Assembly (NCBI GenBank): GCA_015061865.1
Contig: SUVU01000001.1
Span: 62,001 to 126,000 of the forward strand
Length of the DNA stretch: 64,000 bases
Origin: Lentisphaerota bacterium
GTDB lineage: Bacteria; Verrucomicrobiota; Lentisphaeria; Victivallales; Victivallaceae
Reading direction: 5' to 3'
Shown here: one piece after another, positions 32,863 through 40,920 of the stretch
How positions within the stretch are numbered: the first letter of the stretch is position 1
Layout: every line of letters begins with the position of its first letter
Notes under the pieces: model-generated
Told to the model about the DNA's origin: nothing
Database searches by the model: none
Seen by the model: the letters and a program-made list of their open reading frames with translations, nothing else
Program-made: the position numbers and the translations under genes

Positions 32863-35547
32863 ATGAATTACAAAATTTACGATGGTATCGTCAGTTCCGG
32901 CATCGTTTTGGATTATAATGAAACAATGCATATCTCCAGCGGCGGCGTGGCGAGCAATACCACCGTCAATTCCGGCGGCGATATGTACGTTTATGACGGC
33001 GGCGTGGCGAACAGTACCACCGTCAATAGCAGTGGCTATATGTCCATCTCCAGCGGCGGTGTGGCGAATAATACCACCGTTGAAGACTATGGCGACATGA
33101 CCATCTGGAGCGGCGGCGTGGCAAGCAATACCACCGCCAATTCCAGTGGCTATATGACCATCTGGAGCGGCGGCGTGGCGAACGATACCACCGTCAATTC
33201 CAGGGGCGGCATATACATCGGAAACGGCGGCGTGGCGAATGATACGTTTGTTGACGATGGCTGGATGGAGATCGGAAGCGGCGGCAGTGCGCTTAATGTC
33301 AACTGGACACCGTGTGTTGGGGATGTATACATTAATGATGGCGCTGTTGTCACCTTTACCAGCAAATATTCCGGGGTATATTTCGGATCGGATAATCAAC
33401 TGCTTTATCAGACAACTGTTATGAAAGGGGAAAACGTATCCCGTCCAAATTGCAGTATGTTTGTAATGAGCGGCGGCGTGGCAAGCAATACCACCGTCAG
33501 TTGGTATGGCAAAATGTTCATCTGGAGCGGCGGCGTGGCGAATGATACCACCGTCAATTCCGGGGGCGGAGTGGACATCGCCAGTGGCGGCGTGGCGAAT
33601 GATACCACCGTCAATTCCAGTGGCTATATGGGCATCTGGAGCGGCGGCGTGGCGAATGATACCACCGTCAATTCCGGGGGCGACATGATCATCGACAACG
33701 GCGGCGTGGCGAATGATACGTTTGTTGACGATGGCTGGATGGGGATCGGACGCGGCGCCGTGGCGACCAATACCACCGTCAATTCCGGGGGCGACATGAT
33801 CATCGACAACGGCGGCGTGTCGAATGATACGTTTGTTGACGATGGCTGGATGGGGATCGGAAGCGGCGGCGTGGCGAGCAATACCACCGTCAATTCCGGT
33901 GGCTACATGCGCATCTGCGGCGTGCCAAGCAATACCACCGTCAATTCCGGGGGCAAAATGACCATCTCCAGCGGCGGCGTACATCGCGGCAAATTGACGA
34001 TTAATGACGACGGGATTGTGTCCGCCAGCTACGGAGCAATTATAGACTTTACCGTAAAAGACCGGAAACCGGAAGATGATTATTTGATAAATAACTTGTC
34101 CAAGATTATATACTATGATTGGGAAAGTCCAAAGTATAAGATCACGGTCGCTCCGAATCAGGCCGCAGGAATCTATAAACTTGCTCTGGGTGCAAGCAGT
34201 TTCACCGGCAGTGTTACTGTTGGCGACGGCACAATAAACTATGGCCGTGTAGCGGTCAATGGTGCAGATTTGACTTACGGCGGAAATATCTATTCACTTG
34301 ATCAAGCTGGCGGTGATTTGACTTTGACCATATACATTGATACCACTCCGCCGGTCAAACCGGTCGCTAAAGCGAATATCACCGTCGCTACTAATAAAAA
34401 TGTTACCGTGACGGCAAGTTTCAGCAGCGATTCCGCAATAAAACAGTATTCGCTGGATAAAAAGTCTTGGAAGACGTATACTTCCGGTATCGTGATGAAA
34501 AATAATGGCTCTCTTTACTTCCGGGGACGGGATAAAGCGGGAAATTACTCTGCCATCACCACTTATACGGTGAAAAATATTGACCGTGCGGCTCCGGTGA
34601 TCAGCAAACTTACTGCAACATCAAAAAATTTGGTCATCACCGCCAAAGACAACGTGAAAATTGCAAAATATGTAGTAACGGTCGGTAAAAAAACGCAAAC
34701 CATCACCGGTAATACCCTCGCATTGGGCAACTTGCCGATCGGCAAAGTTGCAGTTTCAGTGGTCGCTTACGATGCGGCGGGCAATAAGAGTTCGGCGAAA
34801 AAAATCAACCTCACCATTAAAGACACCACGCCGCCGTCAAAAGTCGTCACGCTGAAAAATCCTGTCGTCACCGGCAAGTACAAAGGTACATTCAGCTGGT
34901 CGGCGGCAAAGGATAATTCCGGCAAGATCGCCCGGTATGAAATCCAGCTGGACAACGGCAAAATTTACAAATCGACTAAAACGGGCGTTTCCATCAGCAA
35001 ACTGACGGTCGGCAAACACACTTACCGTGTCCGTGCCATTGACAAAAACAAAAACGTCAGCGCCTGGAGCAGCCGCAAGTCTTTCACGGTCAAAGATATG
35101 ACTGCGCCGTCAAACGTTGCGGTAAAAGTGAAAGTTTCCGGCAACAACGCCGTTTTGACGTGGAAAAAGCCCAAAGACAATGTCGGCGTGACCAAATACA
35201 TTTTGAAATACGGCAACAAAACCGTCACTCTCAAAGGTTCAGTCACGAAATACACCATCACCGGCTTGAATAAAGGCAATTACTCCTATTCGATGGTCGC
35301 CGTCGATGCCGCCAACAACAAAAGCAAAGCGAAAACCGGCAAAATCACCATCAAACAGCCGCTGGCTCCGGCACGTGCCGCCGAAGCACTCTACGCTGCC
35401 GACTTTGCCGCCCCGGAAGCACTCTTTGCCCCGCAGACGGACATCCTTGCTTACTGCAATGACCTGCAATCCGGTGCGGTGATCGCCTCGACCGATGATT
35501 TGACTTCTGCTGAACAGCACAAAGATAAATTCATGCAGTTGGCGTAA
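32863..35547 (+). CDS. Large repeat protein: AIDA-like passenger repeats plus Ig/FN3-like domains, no signal peptide
   Basis: An 894-residue protein, translated after an AAAGGA site. Residues about 25-143 and 203-376 are tandem repeats of roughly 20 residues built on SGGVAxNTTVNSGGxMxI, as in AIDA/autotransporter passengers, which fold as a beta-helix. A non-repetitive insert (about 143-202) splits the array. From about residue 490 four Ig/FN3-like units follow, opening with DTTPPVKP, DRAAPVIS, DTTPPSKV and DMTAPSNV. The final 60 residues (APARAAEALYAADFAAPEALF onward, ending KFMQLA) are unlike these. There is no N-terminal signal peptide and no beta-barrel translocator, so a type I-like or other C-terminal-signal route is more likely than classic autotransport. 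It is probably a surface adhesin. Confidence 0.8.
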   Translation: MNYKIYDGIVSSGIVLDYNETMHISSGGVASNTTVNSGGDMYVYDGGVANSTTVNSSGYMSISSGGVANNTTVEDYGDMTIWSGGVASNTTANSSGYMTIWSGGVANDTTVNSRGGIYIGNGGVANDTFVDDGWMEIGSGGSALNVNWTPCVGDVYINDGAVVTFTSKYSGVYFGSDNQLLYQTTVMKGENVSRPNCSMFVMSGGVASNTTVSWYGKMFIWSGGVANDTTVNSGGGVDIASGGVANDTTVNSSGYMGIWSGGVANDTTVNSGGDMIIDNGGVANDTFVDDGWMGIGRGAVATNTTVNSGGDMIIDNGGVSNDTFVDDGWMGIGSGGVASNTTVNSGGYMRICGVPSNTTVNSGGKMTISSGGVHRGKLTINDDGIVSASYGAIIDFTVKDRKPEDDYLINNLSKIIYYDWESPKYKITVAPNQAAGIYKLALGASSFTGSVTVGDGTINYGRVAVNGADLTYGGNIYSLDQAGGDLTLTIYIDTTPPVKPVAKANITVATNKNVTVTASFSSDSAIKQYSLDKKSWKTYTSGIVMKNNGSLYFRGRDKAGNYSAITTYTVKNIDRAAPVISKLTATSKNLVITAKDNVKIAKYVVTVGKKTQTITGNTLALGNLPIGKVAVSVVAYDAAGNKSSAKKINLTIKDTTPPSKVVTLKNPVVTGKYKGTFSWSAAKDNSGKIARYEIQLDNGKIYKSTKTGVSISKLTVGKHTYRVRAIDKNKNVSAWSSRKSFTVKDMTAPSNVAVKVKVSGNNAVLTWKKPKDNVGVTKYILKYGNKTVTLKGSVTKYTITGLNKGNYSYSMVAVDAANNKSKAKTGKITIKQPLAPARAAEALYAADFAAPEALFAPQTDILAYCNDLQSGAVIASTDDLTSAEQHKDKFMQLA
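32935..33990 (+). repeat. Tandem coding repeats, period about 57-60 bp
   Basis: The unit encodes about 19-20 residues around SGGVANDTTVNSGG. Roughly fifteen units occur in two blocks, 32935-33290 and 33469-33990, with near-identical runs of 40-100 bp between copies. A longer sub-unit encoding GGVANDTFVDDGWMGIG recurs at about 33228, 33702 and 33819. Units this similar are prone to recombination and copy-number change. Confidence 0.9.
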
Positions 35548-35559
35548 ATCATACAAGTA

Positions 35560-35601
35560 AAAAGTGATTGGGATGAAAAATTTCTCCCAATCACTTTTTT
35601 T
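35560..35601 (+). terminator. Terminator of the repeat-protein gene
   Basis: A stem of about 14 bp (35560-35573 with the complementary arm from 35585), loop near 35574-35584, then a run of T. It starts 13 bases after the stop codon. Confidence 0.85.
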
Positions 35602-35612
35602 ATCATCAACCG

Positions 35613-35831
35613 TTCTTTATAGGTAATGTCCCAAATTTTGTGAAACATACATACAAGACCGAATGAACACATTTTATGGCGACACCTAGAATATATCACT
35701 TACATTGTGATTGGTCAAAAACATAAAACGGTTTGATTGCACCCGCTGCATCCACCGACTTGTCACGGCGTAGGGCAACGAAGCCGGACGGTTAGATTTT
35801 ATCACAACAAATGGGACAATAATTCTTTATA
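35613..35831. mobile_element. Possible relic of a small mobile element (non-coding)
   Basis: Two features frame about 200 bp without a gene. TTCTTTATA occurs as a direct repeat at 35613-35621 and 35823-35831, like a target duplication. Just inside it lie imperfect inverted ends, TGTCCCA-containing on the left (near 35625-35640) and TGGGACA-containing on the right (near 35803-35818), about 13 of 18 positions matching. No open frame of note lies inside. The whole 35602-35845 stretch has no other recognised content. The match is weak enough to arise by chance. Confidence 0.3.
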
Positions 35832-35845
35832 TTATCCGGGCATAA

Positions 35846-35879
35846 AAAACGGATGGATTTTTGAAAATCCATCCGTTTT
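35846..35879 (-). terminator. Terminator of rpsD (bidirectional form)
   Basis: A perfect 16-bp stem (35846-35861 with 35864-35879) with a two-base loop; on the minus strand it is followed by a T-run. It lies 18 bases after the rpsD stop. Confidence 0.85.
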
Positions 35880-35897
35880 GGGTGTCTGCAGTGCAGA

Positions 35898-36500
35898 TTA
35901 CCGGGCGTAGTACTCGATGACGCTCATGATCTTGACGGAGACCGGAATCTCCTCGACCTGCGGAGCGCGGACGAGCGTGGCTTTCAGGTTGTCGAGATCG
36001 ACTTCCATGTAAGCCGGCACTGTGGAGTTGCCTTTTTTCGCCATTTCAGCGATCGCCGGGGATTTGGCGGCATCAATGGAGATGACCTGACCTTCTTTGA
36101 CGATGCAGCTGGAACGGTCGATGCGTTTGCCATCGACGAGGATGTGGCCATGGTTGACCATCTGTTTCGCAGCGAAAATCGTGGGAGCGAAACCGGCACG
36201 GTAGACCATCGCATCCAAACGCTGTTCCAAGCTGCGGAACAATTTTTCGTGAGTCACGCCGGTACCGCTTTTGGCTTTGGCGAAAGCGATACGAAGCTGT
36301 TTTTCACTGATCGCATAGTAGTTGCGGAGTTTCTGTTTTTCCATCAGCAATTCGCCGTAGGTGGACAATTTGACCCGACGGCCTTTACCATGGGGACCGG
36401 CGGCATACGGACGTTTGACGCTCGGACATTTCGGATCACCCCAGAGACACTGGCCGATCCGGCGGCAGAATTTGTGTTTTGCTCGACTTGCGGTTGGCAT
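35898..36500 (-). CDS. rpsD: 30S ribosomal protein S4
   Basis: A 200-residue ribosomal protein that nucleates small-subunit assembly on 16S rRNA. After the basic N-terminus, the conserved PHGKGRRVKLSTYGELLMEKQKLRNYY region is followed by the S4 RNA-binding domain with RLDAMVYRAGFAPTIFAAKQMVNHGHILVDGKRID. The N-terminal part has three cysteines (about residues 12, 18 and 25), but not in the C-x2-C spacing of zinc-binding S4, so it is probably a zinc-free or altered form. The ATG at 36500 follows AAAGGGA; the TTG at 36506 is not used. It is a single-gene unit, away from the usual alpha operon. Confidence 0.96.
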   Translation of the reverse strand: MPTASRAKHKFCRRIGQCLWGDPKCPSVKRPYAAGPHGKGRRVKLSTYGELLMEKQKLRNYYAISEKQLRIAFAKAKSGTGVTHEKLFRSLEQRLDAMVYRAGFAPTIFAAKQMVNHGHILVDGKRIDRSSCIVKEGQVISIDAAKSPAIAEMAKKGNSTVPAYMEVDLDNLKATLVRAPQVEEIPVSVKIMSVIEYYAR

Positions 36501-36518
36501 AACCAATCCCTTTCATAA

Positions 36519-36547
36519 AAATTAGTTTATGGTACTCCGGGTGTCAA
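36519..36547 (-). promoter_or_regulatory. Promoter of rpsD
   Basis: On the minus strand: TTGACA (36547-36542), 17 bases, TAATTT (36524-36519). It leaves a very short leader before the ribosome site. Confidence 0.5.
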
Positions 36548-36663
36548 GCCACAAATCATAATGGGGCCCGAAATACCGTTGCAATTCATATAAAATACTG
36601 CCAAAATGGAGTTTTTTCAAGCTGCTTGCCGGGTAATATCCATCTTTTTTGCAGATTTTTGAA

Positions 36664-36691
36664 TTGAAAAAACGTTTTGCGGCAGTATATT
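36664..36691 (+). promoter_or_regulatory. Promoter of the HAD phosphatase gene
   Basis: TTGAAA (36664-36669), 16 bases, TATATT (36686-36691), 30 bases before the start. Confidence 0.6.
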
Positions 36692-36720
36692 AGGAAAATA
36701 TTTACGAAAAGAGGTCGGTT

Positions 36721-37362
36721 ATGATAAAACATGTTGCATTTGACTTTGACGGGACACTGGCGGACAGTGTGGATTTTTGTCTCTATGTTTTTGATGCGGT
36801 ATTCAAAAAATACATGGGCGATCAAGCTCCGGAGCGGGAGGCGATCTATCAATGTTTCGGCATGAATGAGCCGGGCGTGATCCGCAATTTTGTCGGCAGC
36901 AATTTGCCGGAAGCCGAGGAGGAATTTTACCGGCTGCACCGGCAATGGCATCTGCAAATGTGTCCGGATTTGTTCCCGGGATGCCGCAAATTGCTGGATT
37001 ATTTGCGTGAACGCAACATTCCCGTGTCGATCGTGACCGGCAGATCGGAAACCACCTGTCAGATTTCGGTGGAAGTATTGCAGCTGCAGGGCATTTTTAC
37101 CGATTTTCAATATGGCGCGGCGCAGAGGAACGATAAATCGGCGCAGTTGCAGCTGCTGATGGATAAATATGATTTGAGCGCCGATGAGATTTTGTATGTC
37201 GGCGATGCTGTTTCCGATGCGGAAGCCTGTCATGCCGCCGGAGTGAAATGTCTGTCGGCGGCATGGGCGAAATCCGCCCGGATCGCCGAATTGGAAAAAA
37301 TCAATCCCGGTCTGGTTTTCCGCACCGTGGAGGCGATGATCGATTATTTGCAAACTCATTAA
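36721..37362 (+). CDS. HAD-superfamily phosphatase (phosphoglycolate-phosphatase-like)
   Basis: A 213-residue subclass IA haloacid-dehalogenase phosphatase. Motif I is FDFDGTLADSVDF at residue 8, motif II is SIVTGRSE near residue 103, motif III is the lysine in QRNDKSAQL near residue 140, and motif IV is ILYVGDAVSDAEACHAAG near residue 158. The helical cap lies between motifs I and II. The layout is that of Gph/PpaX-type enzymes, acting on phosphoglycolate, pyrophosphate or sugar phosphates. It is a single gene with AGAGG as ribosome site, and its stop is two bases from the stop of the convergent tcdA gene without a terminator between them. Confidence 0.88.
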   Translation: MIKHVAFDFDGTLADSVDFCLYVFDAVFKKYMGDQAPEREAIYQCFGMNEPGVIRNFVGSNLPEAEEEFYRLHRQWHLQMCPDLFPGCRKLLDYLRERNIPVSIVTGRSETTCQISVEVLQLQGIFTDFQYGAAQRNDKSAQLQLLMDKYDLSADEILYVGDAVSDAEACHAAGVKCLSAAWAKSARIAELEKINPGLVFRTVEAMIDYLQTH

Positions 37363-37364
37363 GT

Positions 37365-38063
37365 TTATTTGCTCAATTCTTTGATCGCTTCGGCAGCACA
37401 GAAACAACCGCAAACAGCTGGCAGGTAACTGATGCTGCCGATTTTTTTGCCGGTGAAACTGCGTTGGGGAATTTCCGGAGAAAATACCGTTTTTACCCCT
37501 TTGGTGATACCGGTTTCTTTCAGTTTGCCCCGCATGACCCTTGCCAATGGGCAACCGTAAGTTTTGGAAATATCAGCGATCCGGACTTGGGACGGGTCAA
37601 GTTTGCCGCCGGCTCCCATGGCGCTGATAAAGGGGATATCAAGGGTTTTCAACTGCCGGATGAGTTCAACTTTTACCGGAACATCGTCAATGGCATCCAC
37701 GGCAAAATCAAATCCGTTTTGCAATAGTCCGGCGATATCTTCCGGGGTTTTCAAAAACTGCGGCAGAATGGTGAATTCCCCCTCCGGATTTATATCCCGG
37801 CACCGGGCGGCAAGGACTGCGGCTTTGGGCATCCCGACCGTGGCTCCCAGAGCGATGATTTGCCGGTTGCAGTTGGAAATATCAATCGCATCACCGTCAA
37901 CCAGCGTGAGATGACCGATGCCGCACCGGGCGATATTTTCTGCTGCATGACCGCCTACACCGCCTACACCGACGACCAAAACCCGTTTGGTTTTCAATTT
38001 TTGCAGGGTGTCATCGCCCAATATCAATGCCGTCCGGGAAAATCTGTCAGCCCAATCACTCAT
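37365..38063 (-). CDS. tcdA: tRNA threonylcarbamoyladenosine dehydratase (ThiF/MoeB family)
   Basis: A 232-residue E1-like adenylating enzyme. TcdA closes the t6A base at position 37 of ANN-decoding tRNAs into its cyclic form. Marks are DRFSRTALILGDDTLQKL at the start, the nucleotide loop VLVVGVGGVGGHAAENIARCG near residue 30, DGDAIDISNCNRQ, and DAIDDVPVKVELI, all typical of TcdA rather than MoeB or ThiF. The cysteine in SYLPAVCGCF near the end occupies the usual place. It is the last gene of a long minus-strand train. Its start overlaps the stop of the TatD-like gene (TAATG). Confidence 0.92.
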   Translation of the reverse strand: MSDWADRFSRTALILGDDTLQKLKTKRVLVVGVGGVGGHAAENIARCGIGHLTLVDGDAIDISNCNRQIIALGATVGMPKAAVLAARCRDINPEGEFTILPQFLKTPEDIAGLLQNGFDFAVDAIDDVPVKVELIRQLKTLDIPFISAMGAGGKLDPSQVRIADISKTYGCPLARVMRGKLKETGITKGVKTVFSPEIPQRSFTGKKIGSISYLPAVCGCFCAAEAIKELSK

Positions 38064-38659
38064 TATTGCACCATGATAAAATCGTTGAAATTACGGTCGG
38101 TTATTGTTTCGACATCTTTGATTTGACTTTGGGTCAGAATATTGCGAACATCTGTTGCCGGATCATCGTCACTTTCAAACCCGTATGCTCCGGCAGGTTT
38201 TTGCAGCTGCATCAGGATTTCCGGACGGCACAATATCCGCCTGCTGCAGGAAACCGTGATATTGCGTTTCCATAACTCCTGCAGCAATTCCGGGGAGCCG
38301 GCGAAGCCGTGAAGCAGCAATTTCAGCTTAAACGGTTTGATAAGTTCAAATAACTCCTGATAACACCGCACGATATGCAAAACCACCGGTTTATGCATAT
38401 CCTGCGCAACGCTGAAAAAATAATGCAGAAATTCCTGTTGTACCGCTAAATCCGGTCCCCGCAATCTGTCCAAACCGACTTCGCCAAGTGCATGAAATCC
38501 GGCGAGTTTTTCAATATCATCGGGAGGTGAAAATTTTTCCGGCAAATGCCACGGGTGGTATTGACATGAACTGAAATATCCTGCCGCCGGTGTCAGAGTG
38601 GAAACTAAGGCGTTGACACCGGAAGCGGGGAGGTGATGGGTGTGAAAATCACTTGCCAT
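38063..38659 (-). CDS. TatD-family metal-dependent hydrolase
   Basis: A 198-residue TIM-barrel hydrolase, shorter than the usual 255-265 residues of TatD. It starts MASDFHTHHL with the first HxH metal motif. GEVGLDRLRGPDLAVQQEFL near residue 76 carries the conserved Glu, and PVVLHIVR the third histidine. LLHGFAGSPELLQ matches the next histidine block. The final Asp block (GFESDDDP) is also seen. Family members are 3'-5' DNA exonucleases or deacylases. The ATG at 38659 overlaps the ruvC stop (ATGA) and is preferred over a start 19 codons upstream inside ruvC. The shorter length reflects reduced loops, not a frameshift. Confidence 0.82.
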   Translation of the reverse strand: MASDFHTHHLPASGVNALVSTLTPAAGYFSSCQYHPWHLPEKFSPPDDIEKLAGFHALGEVGLDRLRGPDLAVQQEFLHYFFSVAQDMHKPVVLHIVRCYQELFELIKPFKLKLLLHGFAGSPELLQELWKRNITVSCSRRILCRPEILMQLQKPAGAYGFESDDDPATDVRNILTQSQIKDVETITDRNFNDFIMVQ

Positions 38660-39171
38660 CAGAGCATTTTTCCCACGCCGTTCAAAGTCGGAAAGCGCAG
38701 CCGCTGAATATGACACATCGCCAGTGCCAGTGCATCGGTGCTGTCCAACGGGATTTTTTCCACTTCGATACCGAATTCTGCCGCCAGCAGAAATGCGATC
38801 CGGGATTTATCCGCACTGCCGCTGCCGGTCGCCGCACGTTTGGCAACCGATGGCGTGTAAGCGTATGCCGGTACGTTATGTTCCGCCAGTGCCGTTAAAA
38901 TACCGCCGCGCGCCATGCCGAGAATGATTGCCGTTTTGGCGTTGCGCCCGACAAAAGGTTCTTCCAGAACTGCACAATCCGGGTGATACAGCGACACCAG
39001 TTCACTGATGCCGCCGAACAGCCGGTGCAGACACTCGGTATGCGGCATGGACGGCTTGTTGCGGATGACTCCGCAATCAAGTATTTCCATGCCGTCTCCG
39101 GCAGCCGGATCCGCACTGATAACACCGTAACCGGTAGTGCGGATCGCCGGGTCAATACCGAGGATTATCAT
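38659..39171 (-). CDS. ruvC: Crossover junction endodeoxyribonuclease RuvC
   Basis: A 170-residue RNase H-fold nuclease that resolves Holliday junctions with RuvAB. The four acidic catalytic residues are recognisable: D7 in GIDPAIRTTGYG, a Glu in VLEEPFVGRN (residue 70 or 71), and D143 and D146 in LDSTDALALA. The usual K-x-A-x-T-G loop is present as VAKRAATGSGSADKSR. No ruvA or ruvB is in the window. The gene follows gatA after three bases and overlaps the TatD-like gene, so it belongs to the same train. Confidence 0.95.
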   Translation of the reverse strand: MIILGIDPAIRTTGYGVISADPAAGDGMEILDCGVIRNKPSMPHTECLHRLFGGISELVSLYHPDCAVLEEPFVGRNAKTAIILGMARGGILTALAEHNVPAYAYTPSVAKRAATGSGSADKSRIAFLLAAEFGIEVEKIPLDSTDALALAMCHIQRLRFPTLNGVGKML

Positions 39172-39174
39172 TGG

Positions 39175-40617
39175 TTATGCCCGCATAAATGCGGCGGCAG
39201 CTTTCAGCATGGATGCTTCGCCGAGCGCCGGAGCCATAATCTGCGCCGCAATGGGCATATTGCTGGCAGGATCGATTCCCGCCGGAATACTGATGCCGCA
39301 ATGACCGGACAAATTCAGCGCAATCGTGAAAATATCCGACAGATACATCTGCAGCGGATCGCTTTTTTCGTTGAATTTAAATGCCACGCCCGGAGAAACC
39401 GGAGTCAAAAGCAGATCGCATTTGGTAAACGCATCTTCAAAATCTTTGCGGATAAGCGTTCTCACCCGTTGCGCCCGCAGATAATAAGCATCATAATATC
39501 CGCTGGAAAGCACATACGTCCCCAACAGAATCCGGCGTTTTACCTCGTCGCCGAAACCGGCACCACGGGATTTGTAATAGGTGTCAACCAAGCCGTTGCC
39601 CTCTTTTCTGGCTCCGTAACGGATGCCGTCAAAACGGGCGAGGTTGGCACTGGCTTCGGCAGTGGCGATGATGTAATAGACTGCCACCGCATATTTGGTG
39701 TGCGGCAAAGAGACGTCAACGATTTCGCCGCCGAGCGCTTTGACTTTGGCAATGGTCTCATCCATGACTTTGGCAACGGCGGAATCCATGCCGCTGGTAA
39801 AGTATTCTTTGGGCAGACCGAATTTCAATCCGGCAAGCGAGCCGGATGCGGCACCTTCACGGGCGGCAGCGGCATAATTTCCGACTGCTGCGGGCAGGGT
39901 GGTGGAGTCATGGGGATCGGCTCCGGAAATTGCATCCAGAATGATACCGGCATCTTCGGCATCGTTGCACAGCGGACCGATTTGATCCAGACTGGAGGCA
40001 AATGCGACCAGCCCGTAACGGGAAACTCTGCCGTAGGTCGGTTTGACGCCGACCACGCCGCAGAATGCCGCCGGTTGACGGATCGAACCGCCGGTGTCAG
40101 AACCAAGAGCTGCCGGGGCAAAATCTGCTGCCACGCATGCGGCGGAACCGCCGGATGAACCGCCGGGAACTCTGCTGGTGTCCAGCGGGTTGGCAGTGCG
40201 TTTGAAAGCACTGTTTTCGCAGCTGGAACCCATGGCAAATTCATCCATATTCAATCTGCCGAACGGAATAAAACCCTGTTTTTTCAATCCTGATACCGCC
40301 GTGGCATCATAAGGGGATTTGACCGGTTCAAGCAATTTTGAGGCACAGGAACAGCGTTCACCTTTGACCGCAATATTGTCCTTGACTGCGATCGGCAGAC
40401 CGTCGAAGTCACTCAAAACTGCACCGGCGGCACGACGTTCATCCGAGGCACGGGCGGCATTGAGCATGTTTTCCCGGTCGATTTCCAGAAACGCACCGAT
40501 TTCGCCATCACGGGCGTCGATTTGTTTCAAATATTCCTGACAGAGTTCAATTGCCGAAAACTCTTTGTTTTTCAACGCATCGGCAAGTGAATGAAGTGTA
40601 GCTTTGCGGATATCCAT
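39175..40617 (-). CDS. gatA: Asp-tRNA(Asn)/Glu-tRNA(Gln) amidotransferase subunit A
   Basis: A 480-residue amidase-signature enzyme. It releases ammonia from glutamine for transamidation of mischarged Glu-tRNA(Gln) or Asp-tRNA(Asn). The Ser-cisSer-Lys triad is intact: K79 in IAVKDNI, S154 in PGGSSGGSAA, and S178 in GSDTGGSIRQPA, at the same numbers as in characterised GatA. The length is typical. The gene lies three bases behind gatC. A gatB gene is not in the window. Its presence implies the indirect route for Gln-tRNA or Asn-tRNA in this organism. Confidence 0.97.
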   Translation of the reverse strand: MDIRKATLHSLADALKNKEFSAIELCQEYLKQIDARDGEIGAFLEIDRENMLNAARASDERRAAGAVLSDFDGLPIAVKDNIAVKGERCSCASKLLEPVKSPYDATAVSGLKKQGFIPFGRLNMDEFAMGSSCENSAFKRTANPLDTSRVPGGSSGGSAACVAADFAPAALGSDTGGSIRQPAAFCGVVGVKPTYGRVSRYGLVAFASSLDQIGPLCNDAEDAGIILDAISGADPHDSTTLPAAVGNYAAAAREGAASGSLAGLKFGLPKEYFTSGMDSAVAKVMDETIAKVKALGGEIVDVSLPHTKYAVAVYYIIATAEASANLARFDGIRYGARKEGNGLVDTYYKSRGAGFGDEVKRRILLGTYVLSSGYYDAYYLRAQRVRTLIRKDFEDAFTKCDLLLTPVSPGVAFKFNEKSDPLQMYLSDIFTIALNLSGHCGISIPAGIDPASNMPIAAQIMAPALGEASMLKAAAAFMRA

Positions 40618-40620
40618 GAC

Positions 40621-40920
40621 TTATTCCTCCTCGCTGGGCAGGACTCTGGGCACGCGGATAAGTTCCTCGTGAATAACTCCCGGAGCGTTGGCAAGCATGT
40701 CCTGACGGGGGAAAGATTCTTTCGCAGCATCTTCACGCCAGACGTTGGTCAATGCCGCAGCGTGTGCCGTCGGCTCCACGCCGGTCACATCGACCTCTGC
40801 CAGTTCCGCAATGTAGTTGACCACACTGCTCAACTCGTTCTGGAGCTTTGCCTCCTGTTCGGGGGAAAGCTCCAGGCGCGCCAGATCAGCGACGTATTTG
40901 ATGTCGATACCTGAATCCAT
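40621..40920 (-). CDS. gatC: Asp-tRNA(Asn)/Glu-tRNA(Gln) amidotransferase subunit C
   Basis: A 99-residue protein, the belt-like subunit that stabilises GatA on GatB. Family marks are the start IDIKYVADLARLELSPEQEAKL, the middle NYIAELAEVDVTGVEPTAHA, and REDAAKESFPRQDMLANAP near residue 62. The start codon overlaps the stop of the phosphofructokinase gene by one base, linking a glycolytic gene to the amidotransferase pair in one message. The length and motifs are normal. Confidence 0.96.
   Translation of the reverse strand: MDSGIDIKYVADLARLELSPEQEAKLQNELSSVVNYIAELAEVDVTGVEPTAHAAALTNVWREDAAKESFPRQDMLANAPGVIHEELIRVPRVLPSEEE

Noticed and set aside
32776-33984. 402-codon minus-strand frame with regular repeats (GIDGGIxRHAA)
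   Set aside because: The regularity comes from the coding repeats of the plus-strand adhesin read backwards. The plus-strand gene has promoter, ribosome site and continuing domains.
32935-33990. Possible CRISPR array
   Set aside because: The repeats are coding, in frame, variable in sequence and without unique spacers; no cas gene is nearby.
38063-38659. Truncated or frameshifted tatD pseudogene
   Set aside because: The protein is shorter than usual, but all metal-ligand blocks are present in order and its start and stop are neatly overlapped with its neighbours.
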